A stretch of 64,000 nt of DNA from Deltaproteobacteria bacterium (lineage in GTDB: Bacteria > UBA10199 > JACPAL01 > JAHFST01). A program made the translations under genes and the position numbers. The DNA lies in assembly GCA_023265625.1 (NCBI GenBank), contig JAHFST010000001.1, positions 332,005 through 396,004 on the forward strand. The letters run 5' to 3'. A model generated the notes under the pieces. The model saw only the letters and a list, made by a program, of their open reading frames with translations. It made no database searches and had not been told where the DNA came from. This document shows positions 29,351 to 37,894 of the stretch, one piece after another (within the stretch, counting starts at the first letter, position 1; each line of letters opens with the position of its first letter).

Positions 29351-32300
29351 ACTTTAGCTTTTGGATAATTTCGGTGGATGCGAATGCCGACAGCGGCCGC
29401 TGCTTTGCCAGGTTTCTCTCCAAAGTTTGATTGGAGAGGGTTTGCAGTGAAGGGTGCGCTATAGCCAACTCCGATTATGAGTGGATAGGATTCTGCTCCT
29501 TGTGTTGCAATCTCGCTCGTCCAAGCGCGGGTTTCCACGATACCAGGGATGGGATATCCAAATTCTCGCAAACCAAGCGGTGAGTTATCGTAGTAAGGAT
29601 CTCCATCAGCTATTTGTCTTTTTAAAGGGGATTGGATGGGAATCCCTTTACTGCTGATGAGATTGAAATACCCATATCCAGCTAGTGGTGGAGAGTCCCC
29701 CCAAGGATAGGCGCGGCGGTCTCCTCCTACCATTAATCTTCTTATTTCCTTAACCAAAGGTAGTCTCCCCTTTGGGTCTAACGCGGCAATGATACCTGGG
29801 ACATGGGCCAAATCAGTCCAGACAGCGGGGGCATCCCAGACAATTGTGTCACCCACGTAGTCAAGAAGGTTTGCCAGTTCTCTTTCATCCCTCAGATAAA
29901 CGGTAAGGGCGCTGCGGAATGAAAGGAGAGGATCTTGACCACGATGAGGTAGCCAGCTTTGAAAGAGCGGACGTAAGAATTTTGTTGTTTTCCCTTCATC
30001 AAAATAGAGAAGTCGCGTCTGAGAAGCCAACTCGAGCCCTCGAGACCAAGCCTGTGGTGTGAGATCTGATTCTAAAGCATGGTGGAATGCGATTAGTGCC
30101 ATCGCCCGTAGATAATCCAGATTGGTCACCGGGAATTGTGAGGTAAGGAAAGGGGCTACTTCGTCCCGCATGGATTCTGCTTCAGGATCCTGTTGGGTCG
30201 GGACATTGAATTTGCGGCCTTCACTATAGTCTACTATCCCTCCGACAATGGGTAGATATCCTTCCGGTACTTCTGACTTCAATAATAGGTCGAAATTTTG
30301 TCTGTGTAAGCCACCACGTGGGAGGTGGAGAACTTCCCTCATCGGAAAATATCCCGGTGCTGAGAGAGTAATTTGGTAGTTACCTCGTGGTAAATTGGCA
30401 TCAAAAAGCCAACCGTCGGATTCTGTAGGTCTCAGCGAGAATTGGCTTGTATCAATTTCTGCGACTGGTTTGATCACACCTCCCACTTCCTTGAGTTCAT
30501 GAATTTGTATGATGGGCATGGCGGTAGAAGGTAATCGACGAATTGCCAACTTCATTTCTCCTGGTTGGTTTGAGGCCATGAGAATTGGGCTAAACACGGG
30601 TGTTGAATCAATGATTGATCCGCAGAGGGTGCTGATCTCCATCATATGTTGGTGAACCTCGTCAATGAGTGTTGTGTTGCCGTCTGCCTCTGCAATATCG
30701 AGGGTTTTTTTAAGGACCCGGATGGTGATGTCCAGCCATTCAGGCTCCTGGTAGATTCTCAGGGCCTCGCGGGCGTGGGTATAGGCTCGGCGGGCATGTT
30801 GAATCCATAATTCTTTGAGCCCTTTATCCAAAGACTCTCGCGCCATTGTCAAAGCCTCGGTCGCCTCCTTCCACTTCTCATCAGCCGTCAGCCAGTTTTC
30901 AAAATCCACCAACGCACTTCTCAATTCCCCAGCATCGGCATGACGGTCTTTTGGATCCACCTTGATCGCCTTCAGGAGGATGTCATCGAGTTCAGGTGGC
31001 ATCAAATCTTCCGCGAGCAGGGCTTTGCGCACCGCTGCCGCATTCTGGTAGTCCGCCAATATCTCATCATTGATCGTTGTCTTGGGAACGGGTGTTCCAT
31101 CTCTCTTGGCCTGTTGAAAGGCCTCAGCCAGTTTACGGGATTTCTGAATGGCCGCCACGATAATGTCATCTTGCAGCAGGGCCTTTCTCAGCTCGCGTGC
31201 GTTGGCGTACTGTTTTACCGGGCTCTCCGTGGTGGTTGATGCCAGGGTTTTGTACAGGGCGTAGAGGATGGGGGAACGGGCCACGGATGGCGGACAGACA
31301 TCGTCTGCCCACAGTTCGGACATCCAGGGATAAACTCCTCCGGTGTCTTGACTATTGCGCTCGCAATGCTCGTAGAAGGGATGTTTGCCCGCCAGCATTT
31401 GGTAAAAGGTGCAGCCCAAGGCAAAGACGTCGCTTTGGGTGCTGAAATTAAGTTGCACGGCCTCCGGTGCGGTGAAGATGGGGGTGCACATGAGGGCCGT
31501 TTCTTGGGCCGCCGCTGTTTTTTTCTTGGCCAGGCCGAAGTCGGCCAGGAGCAATTGCGTGTTGTGACGGCTGATCGGGTCTCCGTTCTTGGCATTGGTG
31601 ATGTAAAAAATATTGGTCGGTTTGATGTCTCGATGGAGGAATCCCGCGTCATGGATTTGTTCGGGGCCCTTCAGGTGGTCGGTAAGCAGTTGGATGAGGA
31701 GTCGCCAATCGGACACATCTCCGCGGCGGATCAAGGTCTCGGCGTCACCGGAGGCGAGTTGCAGGACCAGAAACGGTTTGTCAATGACGGTGGCGCCGGC
31801 ATCATAGGCGCTGAGCACATGGGGGGTGATTCCCAGACTGGCCTGGGTTTTAATTTCATTCTCGAATAATTTAGCCGGGTCGACCGTATCTGAAGTAAAG
31901 TCAGGCCGGGCCACTTTGATGACCACGTGACGGTTGAGCTGCGTGTCAAAGGCCAGGAAGGCGACGGCCATCCCGCCACCGCCGAGGTAGCGTAACAATT
32001 TCCATTTTGGAGCGGCCTCGGCAAAAGATTCGCCTGCGGCTGGCGCTATGGGTACGGGTTGTGGTACGGGTGTTGTTGGAAACCACCGATTAATGACAAA
32101 ACCCAAGTGCATCCTGCGAAATCTCTCAACCCAAGGGGGGATAGGGCTAGGCTCGCTCTTAGGTTCAATTTGGGGTTGAGGCGTTGGTTTCACCTCGACC
32201 TTCACGCGCAAGTACCCCTCTTCATCCAGAATGGAGTCCATCATCTCCAGGATTTTTTGATCTTCGGGTGTGACGGTACTAGCACCCTTTCCCTTGAGAA

Positions 32301-32916
32301 TTTTTCGCAACAGTGTGCTGCGCGGCTCTTCTGCGGCCACGGGTGGGGCCACATCAGGCACTTGAACAACGACCTCCGGTTGCACAGGACTGGGTTGTGC
32401 CGCCGCAGGGGCTGGCCCTTGGCTCATTTCTGGTGGTGGGCCAAAGAGGGTGTGGCCAAATTTGCGCAAATCTCCCACGGTGTCGGCTAAGCTCGGTTCT
32501 TTAGGTTTGCGGGTAAAGATGTCTATGGGTTGCTTAGGATCAGCCAACTGAGACAACGTATCCGAGGCCTCCACTTCTCTTAGTGTGGAGGCCCGGTGTG
32601 CCTGCAACAATGCCCTGGCTAAGGCCCGGTTGCCGAGTGTCTCATTGGCGTCGATCTGATTCTGAATATTTGTGTACGTACTAAGAGGTATCTCAAAGTG
32701 AGGGTTGCCAGCGATGCGTTTGAGGAGCATCAGGCCGTTCTCCCGGGCGGGAGGGTCGAGGAGCGCCGTCCCATTGGCGACGGCCTCCAGTTCCGGTACC
32801 GCTTTGCGGAGCGCCTCACTGACAAAAATCAGGTTTTGCACGGATGCTGCGGATAAGACACCACCAGGAACCACCAGGGCCCAGGGATTTGTACTTGTTG
32901 ATGAGGTAGCCACCAT
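29347..32916 (-). CDS. Ser/Thr protein kinase fused to a C-terminal formylglycine-generating-enzyme-like domain
   Basis: A 1189-residue protein. Residues 1-300 are a helical region and a Pro/Glu-rich linker with no recognised fold. The Hanks-type kinase domain spans about 305-650: LGGGGMAVAF (P-loop, variant), VIKVARP with Lys334, FENEIKTQ with Glu354, HRDIKPTN (428-435), ADFGLAKK (458-465) and APEAV. Residues about 690-900 include a helical repeat and a beta-sandwich segment (NYQITLSAPGYFPMREVLHL, PEGA-like). The last 220 residues match FGE-sulfatase/SUMF1 domains (RAYPWGDSPP, GLREFG), often found on bacterial kinases. No transmembrane helix is obvious. It may sense ligands and phosphorylate partners; the target is unknown. 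Confidence 0.82.
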   Translation of the reverse strand: MVATSSTSTNPWALVVPGGVLSAASVQNLIFVSEALRKAVPELEAVANGTALLDPPARENGLMLLKRIAGNPHFEIPLSTYTNIQNQIDANETLGNRALARALLQAHRASTLREVEASDTLSQLADPKQPIDIFTRKPKEPSLADTVGDLRKFGHTLFGPPPEMSQGPAPAAAQPSPVQPEVVVQVPDVAPPVAAEEPRSTLLRKILKGKGASTVTPEDQKILEMMDSILDEEGYLRVKVEVKPTPQPQIEPKSEPSPIPPWVERFRRMHLGFVINRWFPTTPVPQPVPIAPAAGESFAEAAPKWKLLRYLGGGGMAVAFLAFDTQLNRHVVIKVARPDFTSDTVDPAKLFENEIKTQASLGITPHVLSAYDAGATVIDKPFLVLQLASGDAETLIRRGDVSDWRLLIQLLTDHLKGPEQIHDAGFLHRDIKPTNIFYITNAKNGDPISRHNTQLLLADFGLAKKKTAAAQETALMCTPIFTAPEAVQLNFSTQSDVFALGCTFYQMLAGKHPFYEHCERNSQDTGGVYPWMSELWADDVCPPSVARSPILYALYKTLASTTTESPVKQYANARELRKALLQDDIIVAAIQKSRKLAEAFQQAKRDGTPVPKTTINDEILADYQNAAAVRKALLAEDLMPPELDDILLKAIKVDPKDRHADAGELRSALVDFENWLTADEKWKEATEALTMARESLDKGLKELWIQHARRAYTHAREALRIYQEPEWLDITIRVLKKTLDIAEADGNTTLIDEVHQHMMEISTLCGSIIDSTPVFSPILMASNQPGEMKLAIRRLPSTAMPIIQIHELKEVGGVIKPVAEIDTSQFSLRPTESDGWLFDANLPRGNYQITLSAPGYFPMREVLHLPRGGLHRQNFDLLLKSEVPEGYLPIVGGIVDYSEGRKFNVPTQQDPEAESMRDEVAPFLTSQFPVTNLDYLRAMALIAFHHALESDLTPQAWSRGLELASQTRLLYFDEGKTTKFLRPLFQSWLPHRGQDPLLSFRSALTVYLRDERELANLLDYVGDTIVWDAPAVWTDLAHVPGIIAALDPKGRLPLVKEIRRLMVGGDRRAYPWGDSPPLAGYGYFNLISSKGIPIQSPLKRQIADGDPYYDNSPLGLREFGYPIPGIVETRAWTSEIATQGAESYPLIIGVGYSAPFTANPLQSNFGEKPGKAAAAVGIRIHRNYPKAKV

Positions 32917-32981
32917 AATTAACTTTCGTGTCTCTTGTCCTTTTCGTCAAGAACCACGAAAGGTTGCGTTTTATTTTGGTT

Positions 32982-33386
32982 CTACCCCTTGTAGGGGAGG
33001 GCCTGCAGGGAGAGATGGTCTTTTAGTTGCTCAAACTCCGGATCTTTGTGAACGAGCGTGGCATCCATATGCAAGGCGGTTGCGGCGATGAGGCTGTCGG
33101 CGAGTGAAAGAGAATGCATCGCCTTAAACTCACCCGCTTGTAGAAGCAGTTCCTCTTGGGGATCCACGCGGTGCAGTGGCAGCATTTTTAGTTGGACGAT
33201 TGACTGATAGGCCGCTTCTTTGCCGCTTCGTTGCCAAATGATATAGAATAGCTCTGTGATACTGATGAAAGACAGGTAGCGATCCGCCGAGGTATCATAA
33301 AGAACTTTTTCAACTTCGTCGGCACCAGGTTCATCATGGTGAAGGGTTAGTAGGGCTGATGTATCAAGCACATAACGGGTTTTCAT
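32982..33386 (-). CDS. vapC: VapC-like PIN-domain toxin
   Basis: A 134-residue PIN protein. Acidic residues appear in YVLDTSALLTL (Asp8), SFISITELFYII (Glu), LADSLIAATAL (Asp) and VHKDPEF (Asp). It overlaps the antitoxin gene by one base (TAATG), the usual coupling in these pairs. Base composition is like its surroundings. It should cut RNA and be held inactive by the AbrB-type protein next to it. It is a second, different PIN toxin from the one at 8633. Confidence 0.87.
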   Translation of the reverse strand: MKTRYVLDTSALLTLHHDEPGADEVEKVLYDTSADRYLSFISITELFYIIWQRSGKEAAYQSIVQLKMLPLHRVDPQEELLLQAGEFKAMHSLSLADSLIAATALHMDATLVHKDPEFEQLKDHLSLQALPYKG

Positions 33387-33622
33387 TAGTATCCCCGTTT
33401 TTTCTCTAGTTTCTTATCCAAGGCCCGTTGTTCCATAAGATGTTCGGTTGAAACGCCACCAGCCCCTCTAAAGGCCTTGATGGGGTCCTTGGGAACCGGC
33501 ATGAGAAAAATCCCCTCATTACGTACGATCCACTCCATCCCCATCCCTGGTTTCAATTGAAACCTTTTTCTGATGCTGGATGGTATGGAGATCTGTCCTC
33601 GTTCCGTTACGGTTGTTTGCAT
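33386..33622 (-). CDS. AbrB/MazE-type antitoxin
   Basis: A 78-residue swapped-hairpin DNA-binding protein: MQTTVTERGQISIPSSIRKR followed by FQLKPGMGMEWIV is the SpoVT/AbrB pattern. The basic, helical C-terminus (MEQRALDKKLEKKRG) should bind the toxin. It has an AAGGAG ribosome binding site. The stop codon overlaps the toxin ATG. It probably represses the promoter region described at 33637-33680. Confidence 0.86.
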   Translation of the reverse strand: MQTTVTERGQISIPSSIRKRFQLKPGMGMEWIVRNEGIFLMPVPKDPIKAFRGAGGVSTEHLMEQRALDKKLEKKRGY

Positions 33623-33636
33623 ACGAAAACTCCTTC

Positions 33637-33680
33637 ACATGATATTTTTATAAATTACATGATATATTAAATTTTGTCAA
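33637..33680 (-). promoter_or_regulatory. Promoter/operator region of the second PIN toxin-antitoxin pair
   Basis: On the minus strand TTGACA (33680-33675) is followed after 17 bp by TAATTT (33657-33652). A 9-bp direct repeat, ACATGATAT on the plus strand at 33637 and 33657, spans this area with a 20-bp period, two helical turns, so two dimers could bind one face. Inferred operator. Confidence 0.45.
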
Positions 33681-33686
33681 CGATGT

Positions 33687-34844
33687 TTAATCCAGATACC
33701 GATAACAACTATCCCGCTTTCGGGGAGTAAACCCCGCCTGGCGGATGGCGTTGGTTAGGTCTTCGGTGGTGGCCTGATGGTGGGCACCGGCCTGGCTGAT
33801 GACATTTTCTTCCATCATAATACTGCCCATATCGTTGGCCCCGAACTGGAGCCCGATTTGTCCCACCTTCACCCCCTGGGTAAGCCAGGAGACCTGGATA
33901 TTTTTGAAATTATCCAGAAAGATCCGACTCAGGGCGAGCATGCGCAGGTATTCGTGTGAACCGACTAGGTGGATGGGGGGTTGTAGGGGCGAACCCATGT
34001 GTTCGCCCTCCCCGCGGTGGTTCGGGCCGATACATGGGTCGGCCCCTACATATTCCAAATTACGTTCCATGTTTTTTTCCCACAACGCCGTCTCCACATG
34101 CTGATACGTCCACGGAATAAACGAAAAAAATCCCCCAGTCCGATCCTGGGTCTGCCGAACTTTTTCCAAATGCTCCAATCGGTCCTCGATCGTTTCAATA
34201 TGCCCAAACATCATCGTCGCCGAGGTGGGGATGCCCAGTTCGTGGGCCGTGGCGGAGACCTCGAGCCAGTCGTTGGACAAGACCTTTCCCGGGGTTAATT
34301 TTTTTCGGACCCGATCGACCAGGATCTCGCCACCGCCGCCGGGGATTGATTTCAATCCGGCCGCTTTCAAGCGCTCCAATATTTCCCGAACCGGTTTTTT
34401 GCAGACATGGGAGAAATGGTAGATCTCCGGGGGCGAAAAGGCATGGATGTCAAAGCTGGGAAATTTTTGGTGAATGTGGCTGAGCAATGCCTCGTACCAG
34501 TCGAGTTGGTAGTCGGGATGATGTCCCCCTTGCATCAACATGCCGGTCCCACCGGCCGCGATGGTGGCCTCGATCTTTTGATCAATCTGTTCGTAGCTAA
34601 GGGTGTAATGATCCTCGTCCGACTTACGCCGGTAAAAATTGCAGAACCCGCAGGAGAGGACGCAGACGTTGGTGTAGTTGATGTTGCGATCGATGATGAA
34701 GCCCACCTGTTGGCCATTCTTGGCCTGGGAGAGATGGCGCGCGACGGTGCCAAGTTGGAGTAGGTCCCAGGTGTGATAAATTTCCAAGGCCTCTGCGGTA
34801 CTGATGCGTTGGCCGGATCTGGTTTTTTCTTCTAATGTATTCAT
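33687..34844 (-). CDS. mqnC: Cyclic dehypoxanthinyl futalosine synthase MqnC, with an in-frame repeat insertion
   Basis: A 385-residue radical SAM enzyme with VCVLSCGFCNFYRR (CX3CX2C for the 4Fe-4S cluster), followed by LMQGGHHPDYQLDWYE, SIPGGGGEILVDRVR, EVSATAHELGIPTSATMMFGH and IPWTYQ. MqnC cyclises dehypoxanthine futalosine in the menaquinone pathway. The C-terminal QIGLQFGANDMGSIMMEENV is family-typical. Between FIPWTYQ and the HEYLRMLALSR helix about 24 residues (GADPCIGPNHRGEGEHMGSP and flanks) are coded by a 69-bp palindromic element read in frame. The start is the ATG at 34844, just downstream of another repeat; an upstream TTG would lie inside it. Confidence 0.92.
   Translation of the reverse strand: MNTLEEKTRSGQRISTAEALEIYHTWDLLQLGTVARHLSQAKNGQQVGFIIDRNINYTNVCVLSCGFCNFYRRKSDEDHYTLSYEQIDQKIEATIAAGGTGMLMQGGHHPDYQLDWYEALLSHIHQKFPSFDIHAFSPPEIYHFSHVCKKPVREILERLKAAGLKSIPGGGGEILVDRVRKKLTPGKVLSNDWLEVSATAHELGIPTSATMMFGHIETIEDRLEHLEKVRQTQDRTGGFFSFIPWTYQHVETALWEKNMERNLEYVGADPCIGPNHRGEGEHMGSPLQPPIHLVGSHEYLRMLALSRIFLDNFKNIQVSWLTQGVKVGQIGLQFGANDMGSIMMEENVISQAGAHHQATTEDLTNAIRQAGFTPRKRDSCYRYLD
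33982..34050. repeat. Compound palindromic element inside mqnC
   Basis: TGTAGGGGCGAACCCATGTG at the left, and a right arm ending GGCCCCTACA, enclose two nested stems (CGAACCC/GTTCGCCC and GGGCCGA/GGGTCGGCCC). It is read in frame as about 23 residues of MqnC. The same outer ends and nested layout occur at 35213-35280 and 48821-48893. Confidence 0.85.
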
Positions 34845-34853
34845 GTTTGGGGG

Positions 34854-34881
34854 GTAGGGGTTCAAAATTTTGAACCCCTAC
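34854..34881. repeat. 28-bp perfect palindromic element (class B)
   Basis: GTAGGGGTTCAAAA followed by its exact reverse complement. It occupies most of the 45 bp between mqnA and mqnC. An identical copy is at 49580-49607 and a decayed one at 44510-44537. Confidence 0.9.
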
Positions 34882-34889
34882 ATCACACA

Positions 34890-35705
34890 TCAAAAAAACC
34901 GGGGTTGAAAATCTCCCGTCACAATTTTCATTTCCTTTAAATACCCATGAAACCGCGCTATCCCCGCGATTTCTTCCTTCCCCAAATCATAGGAGATGTT
35001 CTTTTTCAAGTATTCTTCCGCCGCCGCTCGCGGGAGGAAGGTGATGGTGTCCAAGATGGGACCCAAATCTTGCAGGGCCCGGTCCCGGGCCTGGGTCAGG
35101 TCTTGAATAATTTGGGTATCGATCAATTTTTTCGGCGAGATCCAGGCGGCAAAAACGAAGGGCAGGCCGGTCCACGAACACCATTCCTGTCCCAGGTCGT
35201 ACTGTAGGGGCGGCCCTATGTGGCCGCCCTCCCCGTGGCCGCCCTCCGGGGCTGGGCAACCACGGAGGGTTGCCCCTACAGACCCATCCAACGCCTTATC
35301 CCCAATCAACAACACCGCATCCACATCCGGCGCTGGGACCGGTGTCATAAAATGAATTTTATCCAGATCGAGGTTGTATTTAAATCGTAGCAACACCTTG
35401 AGCAAGAGCACGGAGGTGCGTGATTCCATGTCGAGGTAGATGGAGCGAACATCCGCCAAGGCCATGCCCGGTTTTTTGAGGATCAAACGAACACTCTGAA
35501 CCGGCCCACGCGTGCCGATGGCCAAGCCCGGGACGATGCGAAATTCTGGATTTAACAGCAATGTTGTGATGGGGGCCGTGGCAAGGTCGACTTCCCCAAT
35601 CTTGAGTAACCGCTCCAGCGCTGCCGGTGGGGCGAGTCTCGGGTGTTCTTTGAGATAATAGATTAACGGGAGGGCATTAATGTAAGGAACCGCCGCCAGT
35701 TTCAT
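34890..35705 (-). CDS. mqnA: Chorismate dehydratase MqnA, with an in-frame repeat insertion
   Basis: A 271-residue protein, family signatures PYINALPLIYYL, LATAPITTLL, ESRTSVLLLKVLL, DAVLLIGDKAL and YDLGQEWCSWTGLPFVFAAW. MqnA removes water from chorismate, the first committed step of futalosine-dependent menaquinone synthesis. The ATG directly follows the dnaK stop (TAAATG). Between GDKALDG and YDLGQEW the protein carries about 26 residues (TLRGCPAPEGGHGEGGHIGP within) coded by a 68-bp palindromic element. Normal MqnA proteins have a short loop there, so the fold is probably preserved. Confidence 0.92.
   Translation of the reverse strand: MKLAAVPYINALPLIYYLKEHPRLAPPAALERLLKIGEVDLATAPITTLLLNPEFRIVPGLAIGTRGPVQSVRLILKKPGMALADVRSIYLDMESRTSVLLLKVLLRFKYNLDLDKIHFMTPVPAPDVDAVLLIGDKALDGSVGATLRGCPAPEGGHGEGGHIGPPLQYDLGQEWCSWTGLPFVFAAWISPKKLIDTQIIQDLTQARDRALQDLGPILDTITFLPRAAAEEYLKKNISYDLGKEEIAGIARFHGYLKEMKIVTGDFQPRFF
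35213..35280. repeat. Compound palindromic element inside mqnA
   Basis: TGTAGGGGCGGCCC at the left and GGTTGCCCCTACA at the right enclose nested stems (CGGCCC/GGCCG and CCTCCG/CGGAGG). Read in frame through mqnA. It shares the outer ends with all other copies. Confidence 0.85.
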
Positions 35706-37613
35706 TTAGCTGGCTTCGGTATATTCCGCGTCGACCGCGTCGTCACCCTTTTTCTTTTCACCTTCCGGGGCCGGTTGTTCGGTGCCAGCACCAGGTTGAG
35801 CGCCTGCGGCCTGTTCCTTGTACATGATCTCCGCCATCTTATGCGAGGCGGTGGTCAAGGCCTCCATGCTCTTCTTGATGAGGTCTGCATCTCCACCCTC
35901 AATGGTCTTTTTGCAGTCAGCGAGTTTGGCTTCGATATCGGAGGCTGTGGCTTCGTCAATCTTGGCGCGATGTTCCTTCAAGGTCTTTTCCGTGGCATAG
36001 ACCAGGCCATCGGCCTGATTGCGCAGCTCGATCTCTTCCCGACGCTTCTTGTCTTCGGCCTCGTGGGACTGAGCATCTTTGACCATACGATCAATCTCAT
36101 CCTTGGCGAGACCGCTGGAGGCAGTGATGGTAATATGTTGTTTTTTGTTGCTCGCCTTGTCGATCGCCGAGACATTAATGATGCCGTTGGCGTCGATATC
36201 AAAAATTACCTCCACCTGTGGCATGCCTCGTGGGGCCGCTGGGAGACCGTCTAGGATAAAACGAGCCAAGGTTCGATTATCTTTGGCCATCTCACGTTCC
36301 CCTTGGAGGACATGGATTTCCACGGAGGTTTGGCTGTCCGCGGCCGTGGAAAAGACCTGGCTCTTACGGGTGGGGATGGTGGTGTTGCGTTCGATGAGTT
36401 TCGTAGTGACACCACCCAGGGTTTCAATGCCTAATGTGAGTGGCGTGACGTCGAGGAGTAAGACATCTTTGACATCACCACTCAAGACGCCAGCCTGAAC
36501 GGCCGCTCCGAGCGCGACGACTTCGTCCGGATTGACACCTTTGTGAGGGTCTTTGCCAAAAAACTTTTTCACTTCTTCTTGCACGCGCGGAATGCGGGTG
36601 GAACCTCCAACCAACACCACTTCGTCAATTTCAGACGGTTTCAGCTTCGCATCGGCCAAGGCCTTCTTGAGTGGTTCGAAGGAACGCAGGATCAGGTCTT
36701 CGCAGAGCGATTCTAATTTAGCCCGGGTTAGTTTGAGTGTCATGTGTTTCGGGCCGCTGGCATCGGCGGTCAGGAAGGGGAGGTTGATCTCAGTCTCTAG
36801 GACCCCGGATAACTCGATCTTGGCCTTCTCCGCCGCTTCCCGCAGGCGTTGCAAGACCATCTTATCCTTGGAGATGTCGATGCCCTGGTCTTTTTTGAAT
36901 TCGGCCAACAGGTACTCGATGATCTTTTGATCGATATTGTCACCGCCTAGGTGGGTGTCGCCGTTGGTGGAGATGACTTCCACGACATTTTCCCCGACCT
37001 CGAGGATCGAGATGTCAAAGGTGCCGCCCCCAAAGTCATAGACTGCAATCTTTTCGTTTTTCTTCTTGTCCAATCCATAGGCCAGGGCCGAGGCGGTCGG
37101 TTCGTTCACAATACGTTTGACATCCAGACCGGCGATCTTGCCGGCATCCTTGGTGGCCTGACGTTGACTATCGTTGAAATAAGCGGGGACGGTGATGACC
37201 GCCTCCGTGACCTTCTCGCCCAAATACTCCTCGGCGGCGCGCTTGAGTTTCATCAAGACCTTGGCCGAGATCTCGGGCGGACTAAAATCCTTGTTGGCGG
37301 CCGCGATGTTGACTTGCGCATCCCCATTGCTGGCTCGGACCACCCTATAAGGGACCATCTTCATCTCTTCCGAGACCTCGTCAAATTTTCGTCCCATGAA
37401 ACGCTTGATGGAATAGACGGTGTTTTCCGGATTGGTGACGGATTGCCGCTTCGCAATCTGCCCCACCAAGACATCCCCATCTTTGTTGAAGGCCACGACA
37501 GAGGGAGTAATTCTTGACCCCTCTTCGTTAACGATGACCTTGGGTTCTCCCCCCTCCATCACCGCGACGACAGAATTAGTGGTGCCTAAATCGATTCCGA
37601 TCATTTTTCCCAT
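35706..37613 (-). CDS. dnaK: Chaperone DnaK (Hsp70)
   Basis: A 635-residue Hsp70: [71 protein letters not shown], and substrate-domain [18 protein letters not shown] and [20 protein letters not shown]. The C-terminal tail ends [19 protein letters not shown], with an acidic end. It refolds proteins with DnaJ and GrpE. Neither grpE nor hrcA is adjacent and no CIRCE element is visible; instead dnaK leads mqnA and mqnC. Two J-proteins are encoded 7 to 15 kb away. Confidence 0.98.
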   Translation of the reverse strand: MGKMIGIDLGTTNSVVAVMEGGEPKVIVNEEGSRITPSVVAFNKDGDVLVGQIAKRQSVTNPENTVYSIKRFMGRKFDEVSEEMKMVPYRVVRASNGDAQVNIAAANKDFSPPEISAKVLMKLKRAAEEYLGEKVTEAVITVPAYFNDSQRQATKDAGKIAGLDVKRIVNEPTASALAYGLDKKKNEKIAVYDFGGGTFDISILEVGENVVEVISTNGDTHLGGDNIDQKIIEYLLAEFKKDQGIDISKDKMVLQRLREAAEKAKIELSGVLETEINLPFLTADASGPKHMTLKLTRAKLESLCEDLILRSFEPLKKALADAKLKPSEIDEVVLVGGSTRIPRVQEEVKKFFGKDPHKGVNPDEVVALGAAVQAGVLSGDVKDVLLLDVTPLTLGIETLGGVTTKLIERNTTIPTRKSQVFSTAADSQTSVEIHVLQGEREMAKDNRTLARFILDGLPAAPRGMPQVEVIFDIDANGIINVSAIDKASNKKQHITITASSGLAKDEIDRMVKDAQSHEAEDKKRREEIELRNQADGLVYATEKTLKEHRAKIDEATASDIEAKLADCKKTIEGGDADLIKKSMEALTTASHKMAEIMYKEQAAGAQPGAGTEQPAPEGEKKKGDDAVDAEYTEAS

Positions 37614-37807
37614 ATAGATTGTCCCCTTTGCGCCTCATTTAAGGAGGATACCCCCCTTGTCAAGGAAACAGGGGATTAAAATTGGGGTTTTTAAGACGTT
37701 GTAAAACTGACAGCTGGGGTTGATTTTTACCCACATTTGTGCTGTCGCATTTTTTCTTACATTGGCTATAATACTAATAATTTCATATAGTTAATTTTAT
37801 TTTTTCT
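37614..37807. other. Intergenic region between divergent dnaK and the lipoprotein gene
   Basis: Holds TTGACA on the minus strand at 37663-37658 without a good -10 at 17 bp, and a CCTTGTCAAGG near-palindrome. GGGGAC precedes the dnaK start. The right half is AT-rich and leads into the sigma-54 site. No ORF. Confidence 0.35.
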
Positions 37808-37822
37808 TGGCATTCCGATTGC
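37808..37822 (+). promoter_or_regulatory. Sigma-54 (RpoN) promoter of the 37895 gene
   Basis: TGGCATTCCGATTGC, with GG and GC spaced as required, followed by a 72-bp leader to the ATG. The site and the leader (CGGATGTCGATTGGATTAAC) match the corresponding sequence at 41480. Confidence 0.82.
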
Positions 37823-37894
37823 TTATCTATCTGCCGGATGTCGATTGGATTAACTCAGCTGCTTTTACGATTAAGTGCCTTACGAGGGGGACAT

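Noticed and set aside
37614..37807. CIRCE element or clear heat-shock promoter before dnaK
   Set aside because: No TTAGCACTC-N9-GAGTGCTAA-like repeat and no convincing sigma-32 pair.
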